A stretch of DNA of 53,795 bases from CAZBBC01 sp964489835 (GCA_964489835.1 CAZBBC010000018.1:1-53795); one strand, 5' to 3'; counted from the stretch's first letter, positions 1-8,340 are shown. The notes: generated by a model not told the origin, from the sequence alone. Numbers and translations are program-made.

Positions 1-56
1 CCCTCTCTTGGAAAGAGAGGGACTTTAGGGAGCCCCTTCTCTTTTTAAGAGAAGGT
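1..56. repeat. Two adjacent hairpin-forming repeats
   Basis: Bases 1-21 form a 9-bp stem (CCCTCTCTT/AAGAGAGGG, loop GGA). Bases 36-56 form a second stem of the same style (CCTTCTCTT/AAGAGAAGG, loop TTT). The first stem recurs at 8083-8103. These look like dispersed intergenic palindromes. They could also act as a terminator for a gene left of the window, but no clear T-tract follows. Confidence 0.6.
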
Positions 57-170
57 CGAAGATGCGGCTTAGACGCAGGTTTGGGGATGAGTTTTTTTTC
101 TTTAATTGAATCATTTTTTAAACTGGACACTAATGATATTATTTACAAAAAATAAATGGAGGTAAATTCC

Positions 171-950
171 ATGAGTCAGTATAGTGGAAACGGCGAGTAT
201 GAATTAAAAAAGTTTATCTGTGAGATCGGACGGCGTATCTGGACGCGGGGATATGTAGCCGCCAATGACGGAAATATTACTTTGAAAATGAATGACAAGG
301 AAGTACTAACAACACCTACCGGCGTCAGTAAAGGTTTTATGACACCGGATATGATCATAAAACTGGATTTTACCGGGAAAGTGTTATCCGGCAATTCCAA
401 ATACCGGCCGTCCAGCGAAGCGAAAATGCATCTGGAAGTGTATGAACAACGGCAGGATATTGGAGCGGTTGTACATGCTCATCCACCATACTGCACCAGT
501 TTTGCTGTTGCCGGAATACCATTGGATAAATGTGTACTGCCGGAGGCGATCATCGTGATCGGTTCAGTTCCCATTGCAGAATACGGCTTGCCATCCACCA
601 AAGAAATTCCGGATGCTATAAGGCCGTTGATTCAAAACTCGGATGCCATCCTCCTGGAAAATCATGGGGCTCTCACCCTGGGATCGGATTTGCTCAATGC
701 CTATCATAAAATGGAAACATTGGAACATACGGCCTATATCATCCATCTTGCCCGTCAGCTGGGTAACGTAAATGTCTTGCCAAAGTTTGAAGCGGATCGC
801 CTGATGGATTTGCGGAAGCAATTCAACGTTCCGGGTAAAATCACCGCTTGTCAGGCAGCCCCTCTCCCCCAAAAAACGACCCAGCCCTCAGAGGAAACCA
901 TTAAAAATATCACAGATCAGGTCCTATCCAGATTGAAAAGCACACAATAA
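171..950 (+). CDS. Class II aldolase (L-rhamnulose/L-fuculose-1-phosphate aldolase) with C-terminal targeting helix
   Basis: Probably cleaves L-rhamnulose-1-phosphate or L-fuculose-1-phosphate to DHAP and L-lactaldehyde. Seen: Glu83, His102 and His104 (in HAHPP) and His165 (in ENHG). Their spacing matches the E73/H92/H94/H155 zinc site I recall for fuculose aldolase. An upstream in-frame ATG at 156 overlaps the Shine-Dalgarno GGAGGT (158-163), so the start is ATG 171, 7 nt downstream. The catalytic domain ends near residue 226. A Pro/Thr/Gln-rich linker (about 227-240) and an amphipathic helix (about 241-257, SEETIKNITDQVLSRL) follow. Ordinary FucA/RhaD lack this tail, which resembles bacterial microcompartment encapsulation peptides. 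The following kinase, rhamnulokinase and isomerase support a deoxysugar role. Rhamnulose versus fuculose phosphate cannot be settled from sequence, although the neighbours favour rhamnose. Confidence 0.9.
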   Translation: MSQYSGNGEYELKKFICEIGRRIWTRGYVAANDGNITLKMNDKEVLTTPTGVSKGFMTPDMIIKLDFTGKVLSGNSKYRPSSEAKMHLEVYEQRQDIGAVVHAHPPYCTSFAVAGIPLDKCVLPEAIIVIGSVPIAEYGLPSTKEIPDAIRPLIQNSDAILLENHGALTLGSDLLNAYHKMETLEHTAYIIHLARQLGNVNVLPKFEADRLMDLRKQFNVPGKITACQAAPLPQKTTQPSEETIKNITDQVLSRLKSTQ

Positions 951-960
951 TTGAATAAAA

Positions 961-998
961 AAAAGCATGAAAAGATGTATTTTTCATGCTTTTTTTTT
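961..998 (+). terminator. Intrinsic terminator after the aldolase
   Basis: A 13-bp stem (961-973 pairing with 981-993, core AGCATGAAAA/TTTTCATGCT) with a 7-nt loop sits 10 nt after the aldolase stop and runs straight into a T-tract. This is a textbook rho-independent terminator and separates the aldolase transcript from the kinase gene. Confidence 0.85.
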
Positions 999-1048
999 GT
1001 CAAAATCGTAAATTATCATAATCCTTTAGTCGTATAAATGTCTTTTAC

Positions 1049-1170
1049 CACGAAGTCCACGAAGATCATGAAGATCTTCTATTGACTATTCTTTTATCTG
1101 AAGCGAAGTTAATACAAAAATTTTATTAATAATTAAAAACTTCGTGTGCTTCGTGTGCTTCGTGGTTGAT
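1049..1170. repeat. CACGAA/TTCGTG word repeats between aldolase and kinase genes
   Basis: The 250-bp gap contains degenerate repeats of the words CCACGAAG (about 1049-1080) and TTCGTGTGC (about 1140-1167) in opposite orientation. The same words recur at 8052-8073, 19555, 21164-21200, 27980-28075 and 36773-36790. No gene is visible. Confidence 0.5.
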
Positions 1171-1246
1171 ATTTAGATCAACACGGTATGAGAGTCCAAA
1201 GTGGTTATTTTTTACACTACCTATAAAAATATTTGAGGTATTATTT

Positions 1247-2431
1247 ATGAAAATCCTCATTGCCAATCCGGGGAGTACGTCTTACAAGTGTAAATTGTAT
1301 GATATGCAAAACATGAGGATACTTTATCAGGCAACCGTTGAACGCATCGGAGAAGCCGGGGGTATCTATTCGTATCAACGGGAGAATCATGATACTGTGA
1401 CCGTGCAGCAGGAAATACCTGATTATTTTAGTGCCATCAATCTTACCATAGATACGTTGAAGGAAGTTGTCCCTGTCGGGAATCTCAGCGCGGTTGGATT
1501 TAAAACAGTACATGCCAAAGGGATCAGCGGCTGCGTAGAATTAACCGGGTCGGTCATTCAGGCAATGAAGGATTACCTGCCATTGGCTCCGGTTCATACG
1601 GAAGTATATCTTACGGCTATTTCTGTTTTTCAGAAAATTCTGACCGGGACAAAACTGATCGGTTTATTCGAAACCGCATTTCATACCCACATCCCTCCGG
1701 AGGCATATCTTTATGGCATTCCCTATGAATATTATGAAAAACATGGGATTAGAAAATATGGCTTCCACGGGGCATCTCACCGCTATATTGGAGAGCGGGC
1801 CAAAGAGTTATTTCTAAAAAATGAAAGTTCGTGGAGTGTAATCTCCTGTCATCTTGGCGGTAGTTCTTCCGTCTGTGCAATTAAGGACGGTCGATCCATC
1901 GATACTTCTATGGGAATGAGCCCACAAAGCGGTCTGCTCAATGCCAAACGTGTGGGTGATTTGGATGTTTATGCACTGCTTTATTTGATGGAAAAAGAAA
2001 ATATTAGCATTGAACAAACACGGGAAATTCTGATGTCAAAAGGCGGAATCTACGGTATCTCCGGCAGCAGTGGCGACTTCAGGGACATCGAAGAGAGGAT
2101 GAATAAAGGAGATCAAAGGGCAGAATTAGCCTTCAAAACCTTTGCCTACTATGTAAAGCGGTACATTGGGGAATACATGGCCATTCTGAATAAGGCAGAT
2201 TGCATCGTTTTCACCGGGGGGGCCGGTCAGAATTCTCCTTTATTAAGAAAAGAAATATTGAAAAATATGGAGAATATCGGTATTGTATTGGATAGCGATA
2301 AAAATCAGGCCAATCCAAAAGAAGGGCTTATTTCTCCTGGTGGCTCAGATATAAAAATAGCGGTAATTCCAACCAATGAGGAATTGATCGTTGCCCGGGC
2401 GGTGCAGGATTTATTACAGAATGGGGCTTAA
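1247..2431 (+). CDS. Divergent acetate/propionate-family kinase
   Basis: ASKHA-fold carboxylate kinase, 394 residues (acetate kinases are usually about 400). Likely makes ATP from acetyl- or propionyl-phosphate, fitting propionate formation from lactaldehyde via propanediol. Seen: N-terminal NPGSTSYK (residues 7-14), LAPVH (His117), FETAFH, YGFHGASH, HLGGSSS, DTSMG, GTGG-like FTGGAGQNS and a late PTNEE. The start is ATG 1247, preceded by GAGGT at 1235-1239. Earlier in-frame codons from 1166 have no ribosome site. Two positions differ from canonical acetate kinase. The GHRVVHGG motif is replaced by GFKTVHAKG (catalytic Arg91 equivalent becomes Lys86), and FDTAFH becomes FETAFH. The NPGSTS start is more butyrate-kinase-like, but the rest is acetate-kinase type. 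Physiological substrate uncertain. Confidence 0.85.
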   Translation: MKILIANPGSTSYKCKLYDMQNMRILYQATVERIGEAGGIYSYQRENHDTVTVQQEIPDYFSAINLTIDTLKEVVPVGNLSAVGFKTVHAKGISGCVELTGSVIQAMKDYLPLAPVHTEVYLTAISVFQKILTGTKLIGLFETAFHTHIPPEAYLYGIPYEYYEKHGIRKYGFHGASHRYIGERAKELFLKNESSWSVISCHLGGSSSVCAIKDGRSIDTSMGMSPQSGLLNAKRVGDLDVYALLYLMEKENISIEQTREILMSKGGIYGISGSSGDFRDIEERMNKGDQRAELAFKTFAYYVKRYIGEYMAILNKADCIVFTGGAGQNSPLLRKEILKNMENIGIVLDSDKNQANPKEGLISPGGSDIKIAVIPTNEELIVARAVQDLLQNGA

Positions 2432-2456
2432 CCTGGAACAATTTTTTTCGGAAGGG

Positions 2457-2558
2457 TAGAGACGTTGCATGCAACGTCTCTAATATACATTGTTGATTTT
2501 AATTATATGTAATAGTAATAAATATTCATCGGAGTAGAGATGCAATGCATTGCGTCTC
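2457..2558. repeat. Two copies of a dispersed GAGACG...CGTCTC palindrome
   Basis: A perfect 26-bp palindrome occupies 2457-2482 (half-site TAGAGACGTTGCA). A second imperfect palindrome of the same family lies at 2535-2558 (GAGATGCAATGC centre). Both sit in the 162-bp gap between the kinase and rhamnulokinase genes. They could fold as cruciform or RNA hairpins in the intercistronic transcript. Neither has a T-tract. Confidence 0.75.
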
Positions 2559-2593
2559 CAACTGATGTTTAACAAATATATATCGGAGATTGT

Positions 2594-4081
2594 GTGGACG
2601 ATTCCAAAAAATATATTGGATTTGATCTTGGCGCAGAAAGCGGCAGATGTATTGTTGGTGTTTTGAAAGACAATATGCTCAATCTGAATGAAATTCACCG
2701 TTTCCCTACAAAAAACATCAAATATGCCGCTGGATTTTACTGGGATATATTGGCCATATATGAGGAAATATTAAAAGGTCTGACATTGGCCTGCGAACGT
2801 TTTGGAAATCAGTACTCCGGCATCAGCATCGATACCTGGGGAGTCGATTATGTTCTTTTGGATTCAGAAAATCGTATCCTCGGCTATCCTTTTCATTACC
2901 GGGATAGTCGAACCGATGGTGTAATGGAAGAATCGTTTGGTTTGGTTAGCAAAGAATTTCTGTATAACAAAACCGGTATACAGTTCATTCAATTTAACAC
3001 GGTCTTTCAATTACTTGCGGAAAAAAGAAGTCCGGCGAATCTATTGACGATTGCTGATAAATTTTTGATGATTCCCGATTTTCTTACTTTTCTGTTATGC
3101 GGTGTAAAAAGCGGTGAATATACGATTGTCTCGACCACCGGTCTTACAGATCCGGAACACCGTGACTGGGCCTGGGAATTGATAGACATCTATGGTCTGC
3201 CCAGAGAGATATTTCCCCAGATAGTAGAGCCCGGAACCGTTTTGGGAAAATTACTTCCGGATATTGCCCATAAAACAGGTATCAGTGAGAATACACCGGT
3301 GATTGCCGGTGCCAATCATGATACGGCGGCAGCCGTGGTCTCGGTTCCGGCAACCAGCGATCATTGGGCCTTTCTGAGTTCGGGTACCTGGTCATTAATG
3401 GGAAAAGAACTGCCAAAACCCCTGATTACAGCAGATGCCCTGAATTATAATTTTACCAATGAGGGTGGTGTTGAAAACACCATTCGCTTTTTAAAGAATA
3501 TCATCGGGCTTCTTCCGATTCAGGAATGTCGCCGATACTGGCAGGAAAACGGCAGGGATTTTAGTTATGCAGAACTTGCGCGTCAGGCCTTTGAGCATGG
3601 CCCTGCCAATGCCTGGATTGATCTGGATGATTTTCGCCTCCTGAAAGCGGTTCATTGGCCGGAAAAAATTATCCAGATTTTACGTGAAAGTGGGCAAGAA
3701 TGGAAAGACAATCCCGGCTTTATTATTCGCGTAATCGTCGAAAGTCTTGCCTATACGTATCGTACAAAAATCTCGGATCTGGAAAAAGTAACCGGTTCGA
3801 AAGTAGATCGTCTGCACGCTGTTGGCGGCGGTATAAAAAATGAATTACTCACCCAGTTAACCGCAGATGCCCTAAACCGGGAAGTTATTTCCGGTCCGGT
3901 GGAGGGAACGACGGTGGGCAATATCGGTGTGCAGGCCATTGCCACCGGGGTTGTATCGGGTCTTGAGGCTTGGCGACGCATTGTGGCAAATTCGTTTGAT
4001 ATGAAGATCTATCAGCCACAGGATCCCGGTTATTTTGATGAAAATGAAAGTAATTACCAAAGGGTGATAGGTAAGAAGTAA
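2594..4081 (+). CDS. rhaB: Rhamnulokinase (FGGY family)
   Basis: Phosphorylates L-rhamnulose with ATP to L-rhamnulose-1-phosphate in the cytoplasm. It is a 495-residue FGGY kinase, the usual RhaB length. Seen: N-terminal phosphate loop FDLGAESGR, sugar-binding region DTWGVDYVLLD and FHYRDSRTD, QFNTVFQL, the hinge/adenosine motif SSGTWSLMG, and late VGGGIKN and GTTVGNIGVQA segments. AESGR in the first loop is typical of rhamnulokinase rather than xylulokinase. It starts at GTG 2594, with CGGAGA 5 nt upstream. No ATG in the region fits better. It lies between the acyl kinase and L-rhamnose isomerase, completing isomerase-kinase-aldolase chemistry. Confidence 0.93.
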   Translation: MDDSKKYIGFDLGAESGRCIVGVLKDNMLNLNEIHRFPTKNIKYAAGFYWDILAIYEEILKGLTLACERFGNQYSGISIDTWGVDYVLLDSENRILGYPFHYRDSRTDGVMEESFGLVSKEFLYNKTGIQFIQFNTVFQLLAEKRSPANLLTIADKFLMIPDFLTFLLCGVKSGEYTIVSTTGLTDPEHRDWAWELIDIYGLPREIFPQIVEPGTVLGKLLPDIAHKTGISENTPVIAGANHDTAAAVVSVPATSDHWAFLSSGTWSLMGKELPKPLITADALNYNFTNEGGVENTIRFLKNIIGLLPIQECRRYWQENGRDFSYAELARQAFEHGPANAWIDLDDFRLLKAVHWPEKIIQILRESGQEWKDNPGFIIRVIVESLAYTYRTKISDLEKVTGSKVDRLHAVGGGIKNELLTQLTADALNREVISGPVEGTTVGNIGVQAIATGVVSGLEAWRRIVANSFDMKIYQPQDPGYFDENESNYQRVIGKK

Positions 4082-4333
4082 TTACAAGCCGGTCTTTTCG
4101 AGGGCAAATTTATTGGTTATACTTAGATTTTTTTCTCGCAACGGTGCAGCGACGCAACGTTTTTATTATTTTTTTCAAATAGCAAGATCTTTAGTCTTAA
4201 ATAACTATATATTTAGGATAAAATAAAATACTTTTTCGCTGCGAGCGTCGCGGCCGCTGCGCCGCTGCGTGAAAGCGGTTGATCAATAAGAATCGTTACA
4301 TCGCGAGAAATTTTAAAACTTTGATTAAAAATA
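4082..4333. other. Intergenic gap with GC-rich inverted words
   Basis: This 250-bp gap between rhamnulokinase and isomerase holds no gene. It is AT-rich apart from two GC-rich clusters, CTCGCAACGGTGCAGCGACG (about 4134-4153) and the 4233-4276 block around GCGGCCGCTGCGCCGCTGCG. These are roughly complementary and could pair across the AT-rich centre. A promoter or regulatory RNA is possible but not shown. Confidence 0.35.
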
Positions 4334-4354
4334 GTGGTTAATTACGGAGGTAAA

Positions 4355-5578
4355 ATGTCAGAAACGCATATCAATGCCGGTCTTAAACTTTTAGAATCAG
4401 AATTTGGTAAAACACTTGTCAGTGAAGCCATTAATGCGGTCAAACGGTTTAATGTTGAGATTCCCAGCTGGATATTCGGGGATTTTGGGGGTGGCCGCTT
4501 TGGCGAATACACGCCACCGGGATGTGCCCGTAATATTACAGAGAAACTTACCGATGCGGCATTGGTGCACCAATTAACCGGAGCAACGGATCAGGTTGCT
4601 GTTCATGTCCTTTGGGATTTTTCAAACGATGGTCAAACCGGTTCATTTGATATTGCCCGGCAAGTAACCGCACAGGCCCGGGATCTTGGCCTGAAAATCG
4701 GGTCCATCAGCCCTACCTATTTTTTAAGGGGATCGCACCGGGGTAGTTTATCAGCCGGGGAAAGTGAAACCAGGTCCAGATATATTGATCAGACCTTGCT
4801 GGCAGGAAAGATCGCCAAAGAATTAGCCGTAGGGGTTGTGGCGATCTGGCTGCCGGATGGTTCAAACTATCCGGGACAGGTTGAGTTGCGTAAAACGATT
4901 GAAAATACCCGACAATCCCTGTCGGAGATAGCGGCTCAAATGGATAAAGACCTGAAAGTACTCATTGAATATAAAGTATTTGAGCCCGGAACGTATAGTA
5001 CAGTTATTGCCGATTGGGGATCGGCCTATCTACTGGCCAAAGAGTTCGGGCCGAATGCCGGTGTTCTGGTTGATTTGGGGCATCATCACCATTCGGCGAA
5101 TATCGAACAGATTGTTGCCCGGTTACTCAATAATGGCATGTCCGGCGGTTTTCATTTTAATACACGCTATGCGGCCGATGATGATCACTCGGTTGAACCC
5201 AATGCCGAGATGGCACGCATTTTTTATGAATTAGTCAAAGGAGGAGTCGTCGGTAATTCTGATCCGCAAAAGAATTGGGCCTTTATGATCGATCAATGTA
5301 GTGGCAGGGAAAATCGTATGCATGCCATTATTCACTCGGTGGATTCTCTGCAGCTCTCTCTGGCTAAAGCCAAGTTGCTGGATTCTGTACAACTGGGAAA
5401 ATTGCAGGGAGAAGATGAAATAATTCTCGCCAATCGATTCTTTAATAATGCCCTTCTTAATGCCGATGTTCGTCCGATCGTTGCTGCCGCCCGGTTAGAA
5501 AAAAAATTGTCTCCTGATCCCATTGCCGCATATGTCGAGAGCGGATACCAGAGCCGGATTGAAGAGGAGCGGAAATAG
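4355..5578 (+). CDS. rhaI: L-rhamnose isomerase, RhaI type
   Basis: Converts L-rhamnose to L-rhamnulose. The sequence matches the Pseudomonas-type RhaI TIM-barrel isomerase rather than E. coli RhaA. Seen: WIFGDFGGGRFGEYTPPG near the N terminus, IWLPDGSNYPGQ, IEYKVFEPGTY (metal-binding Glu), DLGHHHHSANIEQ (metal-binding Asp and His cluster), HFNTRYAADDDHSVEPN and a DQCSGRENRMHA segment. It is 407 residues from ATG 4355. An earlier in-frame GTG at 4334 lacks a ribosome site, whereas GGAGGT ends at 4351, giving a rather short spacing. The permease gene follows after 50 nt and is probably co-transcribed. Confidence 0.93.
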   Translation: MSETHINAGLKLLESEFGKTLVSEAINAVKRFNVEIPSWIFGDFGGGRFGEYTPPGCARNITEKLTDAALVHQLTGATDQVAVHVLWDFSNDGQTGSFDIARQVTAQARDLGLKIGSISPTYFLRGSHRGSLSAGESETRSRYIDQTLLAGKIAKELAVGVVAIWLPDGSNYPGQVELRKTIENTRQSLSEIAAQMDKDLKVLIEYKVFEPGTYSTVIADWGSAYLLAKEFGPNAGVLVDLGHHHHSANIEQIVARLLNNGMSGGFHFNTRYAADDDHSVEPNAEMARIFYELVKGGVVGNSDPQKNWAFMIDQCSGRENRMHAIIHSVDSLQLSLAKAKLLDSVQLGKLQGEDEIILANRFFNNALLNADVRPIVAAARLEKKLSPDPIAAYVESGYQSRIEEERK

Positions 5579-5628
5579 TATTGAATTAAAAAAATCGAAC
5601 AGAACAGACAACAGAAAGGTCTTGCCTT

Positions 5629-7041
5629 ATGGAACAAACGAAGATGATCAAGCAGCTTGATTCGGTAGAAGAATTTGAACGTGTTCCCGTTCCCAAAGAA
5701 AAATGGAAAGGATGGGGCAGTTTTATCGGCATGTACGCCGGAGAGCATACGGCCGGTACAGAATTTGTCATCGGACCTCTCTTTGTCGCCCACGGTGTGA
5801 CCGCAGGTGATCTGGTGTTGGGTTTGTTAGTAGGTAACCTTCTGGCGGTACTTAGCTGGGCTTTTTTATGTGCTCCCATTGCGACCAAAGAACGGATCAC
5901 ACTTTATTATATGCTGGAAAAAATTTGTGGCTCTAAACTTACCCTGGTCTATAATCTGGTCAATGCCCTGATGTTTTGTTTCCTTGCCGGTGCCATGATC
6001 GCCGTCTCCGCTACCGCGGTGGGTATACCTTTTGATTTAAGTATGCCTTCACTAAATGACTGGCTGCCGAACAGTATTGGCTGGATTATAGCTGTTTTGG
6101 CTATTGGTGCGGTTACCACAACGGTGGCGATGTTCGGCTATGTGCAGGTCTCACGATTTGCCAATATCGCTGCCCCCTGGATGATTCTGGTCTTTATCGC
6201 GGCGGCCATCGCTGTTTTACCTAAACTGGGGATCAATTCAGTTTCTGAATTATGGAGCAAAGCAAGTGATAATATATGGACTGGGGTTCCTCTGGAAGGT
6301 CAGAGCCTGTTTACTTTCTGGCATGTCACATTTTTTGCCTGGTTCTGCAACATGGCCATGCATATCGGGATGGCTGATATGTCTATTCTCAGATATGCTA
6401 AAAAATGGTATTATGGATTTTCATCGGCCACCGGCATGTATGTCGGTCACTACATCGCCTGGTTGGCTTCCGGCATATTGTATGCTCTTTTCTTACTGGA
6501 AACGAACTATAGCACCGAATTTGCCCCAGGGCCGATCGCTTTTCGCGCGGCCGGTTTAGCCGGTGCGATTTGCGTGATCATTGCCGGCTGGACCACGGCT
6601 AATCCAACCATCTACCGGGCCGGATTAGCTCTTCAGGCGATACGTCCTCAGTGGAAAACCTGGAAGGTAACCATGGCTGTCGGTTTGATCACCACATTGG
6701 CGGCCATCTTTCCGGCGCTGGTGATGAAATTACTGGAGTTTGTTGCCCTTTATGGATTAATACTAATGCCGATGGGGGCGATTATCATGATGGATGTGTA
6801 TCTTATTCCCCGTATCGGCTTAAAATCCAATTATGCCGAACAGTATGGTAAGTCATTTAGTATAGCGGCCGCACTGACCTGGATTTTGACTCTTGCCTTT
6901 AGTCTGTTCCTGAACATGTATTATAATGTAGAAATATTTTTCCTCGGATTGCCCGGTTGGTTTATGGCTTCTTTTATCTACCTTGCATTACGAAAAGTGA
7001 ATCCCAGTACAAATCTAAATAAGGGGAGGGTAAGCGCATGA
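5629..7041 (+). CDS. NCS1-like (purine/cytosine permease-type) transporter, candidate rhamnose importer
   Basis: A polytopic membrane protein of 470 residues with about 12 hydrophobic segments. It has a cytoplasmic N-terminal stretch (about residues 1-30) followed by GMYAGEHTAGTEFVIGPLF. That motif and the overall pattern recall NCS1/purine-cytosine permeases. I cannot assign the family with certainty. Position right after L-rhamnose isomerase (50-nt gap, GAAAGG upstream of ATG 5629) makes a deoxysugar or related metabolite the likely substrate rather than a nucleobase. The stop codon overlaps the start of the small downstream membrane protein by 4 nt. Confidence 0.75.
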   Translation: MEQTKMIKQLDSVEEFERVPVPKEKWKGWGSFIGMYAGEHTAGTEFVIGPLFVAHGVTAGDLVLGLLVGNLLAVLSWAFLCAPIATKERITLYYMLEKICGSKLTLVYNLVNALMFCFLAGAMIAVSATAVGIPFDLSMPSLNDWLPNSIGWIIAVLAIGAVTTTVAMFGYVQVSRFANIAAPWMILVFIAAAIAVLPKLGINSVSELWSKASDNIWTGVPLEGQSLFTFWHVTFFAWFCNMAMHIGMADMSILRYAKKWYYGFSSATGMYVGHYIAWLASGILYALFLLETNYSTEFAPGPIAFRAAGLAGAICVIIAGWTTANPTIYRAGLALQAIRPQWKTWKVTMAVGLITTLAAIFPALVMKLLEFVALYGLILMPMGAIIMMDVYLIPRIGLKSNYAEQYGKSFSIAAALTWILTLAFSLFLNMYYNVEIFFLGLPGWFMASFIYLALRKVNPSTNLNKGRVSA

Positions 7042-7214
7042 AGATCTTTCTTATTATTGTTTCGGCCATCGGACTCGTGTTAACAATAGTACCATCTTTT
7101 TTTGTCCTTGCCGGATCCATGGAACTGGATACGAATAAGAATTTAATGATCCTGGGAACTGCCCTCTGGTTTGTGACCGTTCCTTTCTGGATAAATAAAC
7201 CAAAGGAAAAGTAA
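7038..7214 (+). CDS. 58-residue two-TM protein coupled to the permease
   Basis: A short gene missing from the 60-codon ORF list. ATG 7038 overlaps the permease stop (ATGA), and a strong Shine-Dalgarno GGGGAGGG lies at 7022-7029. The protein has two hydrophobic helices: about residues 3-26 (FLIIVSAIGLVLTIVPSFFV) and about 36-52. A short acidic/polar loop (MELDTNKN) separates them, and the tail is basic (NKPKEK). Coupling to the transporter suggests a small accessory or regulatory subunit, as several solute transporters have. I do not recognise a named family. Confidence 0.7.
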   Translation: MKIFLIIVSAIGLVLTIVPSFFVLAGSMELDTNKNLMILGTALWFVTVPFWINKPKEK

Positions 7215-7313
7215 AAAATTTTGAACAGGGAATTGGGAACTCGGAACTTGTTTAATCATGGATGATTTAATCCAAGGAGGTCGTTTGAAGGATTGGGGAT
7301 TTAGAAGATACAT

Positions 7314-7543
7314 CTATGAACAAGCCCCATAGGGGCGGAATATTTATAGCCCAGTGCGAAGCGCCGGGTTATAGAACACCGAGTTAGCTAAAGCCCCAGA
7401 GGGGCGAAATGTCTGTAGCAGATAGCAATAATATTTTTAGATCTGAAGAAGATGATATTACTTCGTTGATTCTGATTGATCTAACTTTGTTCTTTTGTCC
7501 CGCCAAAAAAAAAGGCGGATCTTCGACTTGATCAAAAAGAACC
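7314..7543. repeat. Left copy of a ~200-bp composite repeat flanking the Kelch-symporter gene
   Basis: Contains paired GC-rich palindromic words (AGCCCCATAGGGGCGG, AGCGCCGGGTTATAG, AAGCCCCAGAGGGGCGAAAT). After a 55-bp non-matching stretch come CCCGCC...GGCGGATCTTCGACTTGAT and AAAAAGAACC. The reverse complement of 11137-11318 matches it over nearly its whole length. Repeats with these GCCCC...GGGGC words are common between genes in FCB-group genomes. Confidence 0.8.
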
Positions 7544-7879
7544 ATCCCGATCAAGATTTTCTTATGTTCAGTTTCACTGAACTTAGAAAATCTAAGTCGG
7601 GACCGAAATTCCGAAAAAAAATATTTTTCTACGGAATTTCCTCGACGTCTCTACGTCCGGTTATACCAGACTAACAGCAAATTTCAGATGGCCATTTTTT
7701 TTCTTTAGTTTTCAGGATTTATTTTGATATTTGAAATTGGAAATTATTTAGGATTTAGTGCTTAGAATTTAAATTAATTGGATGCATTTTCCCAAGAATG
7801 ATATTATAGAAAAACAATTACCTCATATTAGATCTCACCTTTTGGAAAAGTCATGAAAAATTATTATAGTTAAAATAAG

Positions 7880-7981
7880 ACCTGCCGGTTGCCTTTAAGA
7901 AGACTTAGTGATGCGGAATATAATCGTTTTGTTAAGGATCTTGAACAGATTGGCTTTTTTAGCTATTGTTCTTATGCATAA
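7880..7981 (+). pseudogene. Possible short gene remnant
   Basis: A stop-bounded stretch of 33 codons reads as protein-like text (PLRRLSDAEYNRFVKDLEQ, then IGFF) ending in TAA at 7979-7981. It has no start codon and no ribosome site. The charged, amphipathic composition is unlike the AT-rich spacer around it, which suggests the C-terminal scrap of a lost gene. The family is unknown and it could be chance. Confidence 0.3.
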
Positions 7982-8256
7982 AAAATTTTCACCGGATAGA
8001 ATATTAGACACTGGATAATAGAATAAAACGCAGAGAACGCAAAGAGAATATCCACGAATTTCACGAATTTTTTCTATGAAGTCCCTCTCTTTCCAAGAGA
8101 GGGATTTAGGGTGAGTTTTTTAAATTAGTCTCTATGTTTATTAAATCTCTAAACCTTTGATATTCCGGTGATAATTGCTAATGATTAAAGTTTTAACCGG
8201 ACATTTATGAAATCTTATAAAATATTATAAATAAATTTTGTGTTAATCCGTGTAAT

Positions 8257-8340
8257 CCGTGTCAGTCTTCGCCTGCCTGCCCGGCCTGCCCGGCGCAGAC
8301 GTGGCTATGACGGGATCCGGCTTCGACGGATAATCCGTGG
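8257..8340. repeat. 84-bp GC-rich dispersed repeat, copy 1
   Basis: A GC-rich block (GCCTGCCTGCCCGGCCTGCC, CGGCGCAGACGTGG, GGGATCCGGCTTCGACGG) sits inside AT-rich TAATCCGTG words. The reverse complement of 27980-28063 matches it at 82 of 84 positions by eye, so the two copies are very recent. Confidence 0.85.

Noticed and set aside
156..170. Upstream ATG at 156 as the aldolase start
   Set aside because: It overlaps the GGAGGT ribosome-binding site that serves ATG 171, and homologues begin near the later Met.
1247..2431. Butyrate kinase
   Set aside because: Only the NPGSTS start looks like it. FxTAFH, YGFHGASH, DTSMG and PTNEE follow the acetate/propionate kinase pattern, and the length is nearer 400 than 355.
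5629..7041. RhaT-type rhamnose transporter
   Set aside because: Length (470) and about 12 TM segments with an NCS1-like GEHTAGTEF region do not fit the 10-TM, ~340-residue RhaT family.
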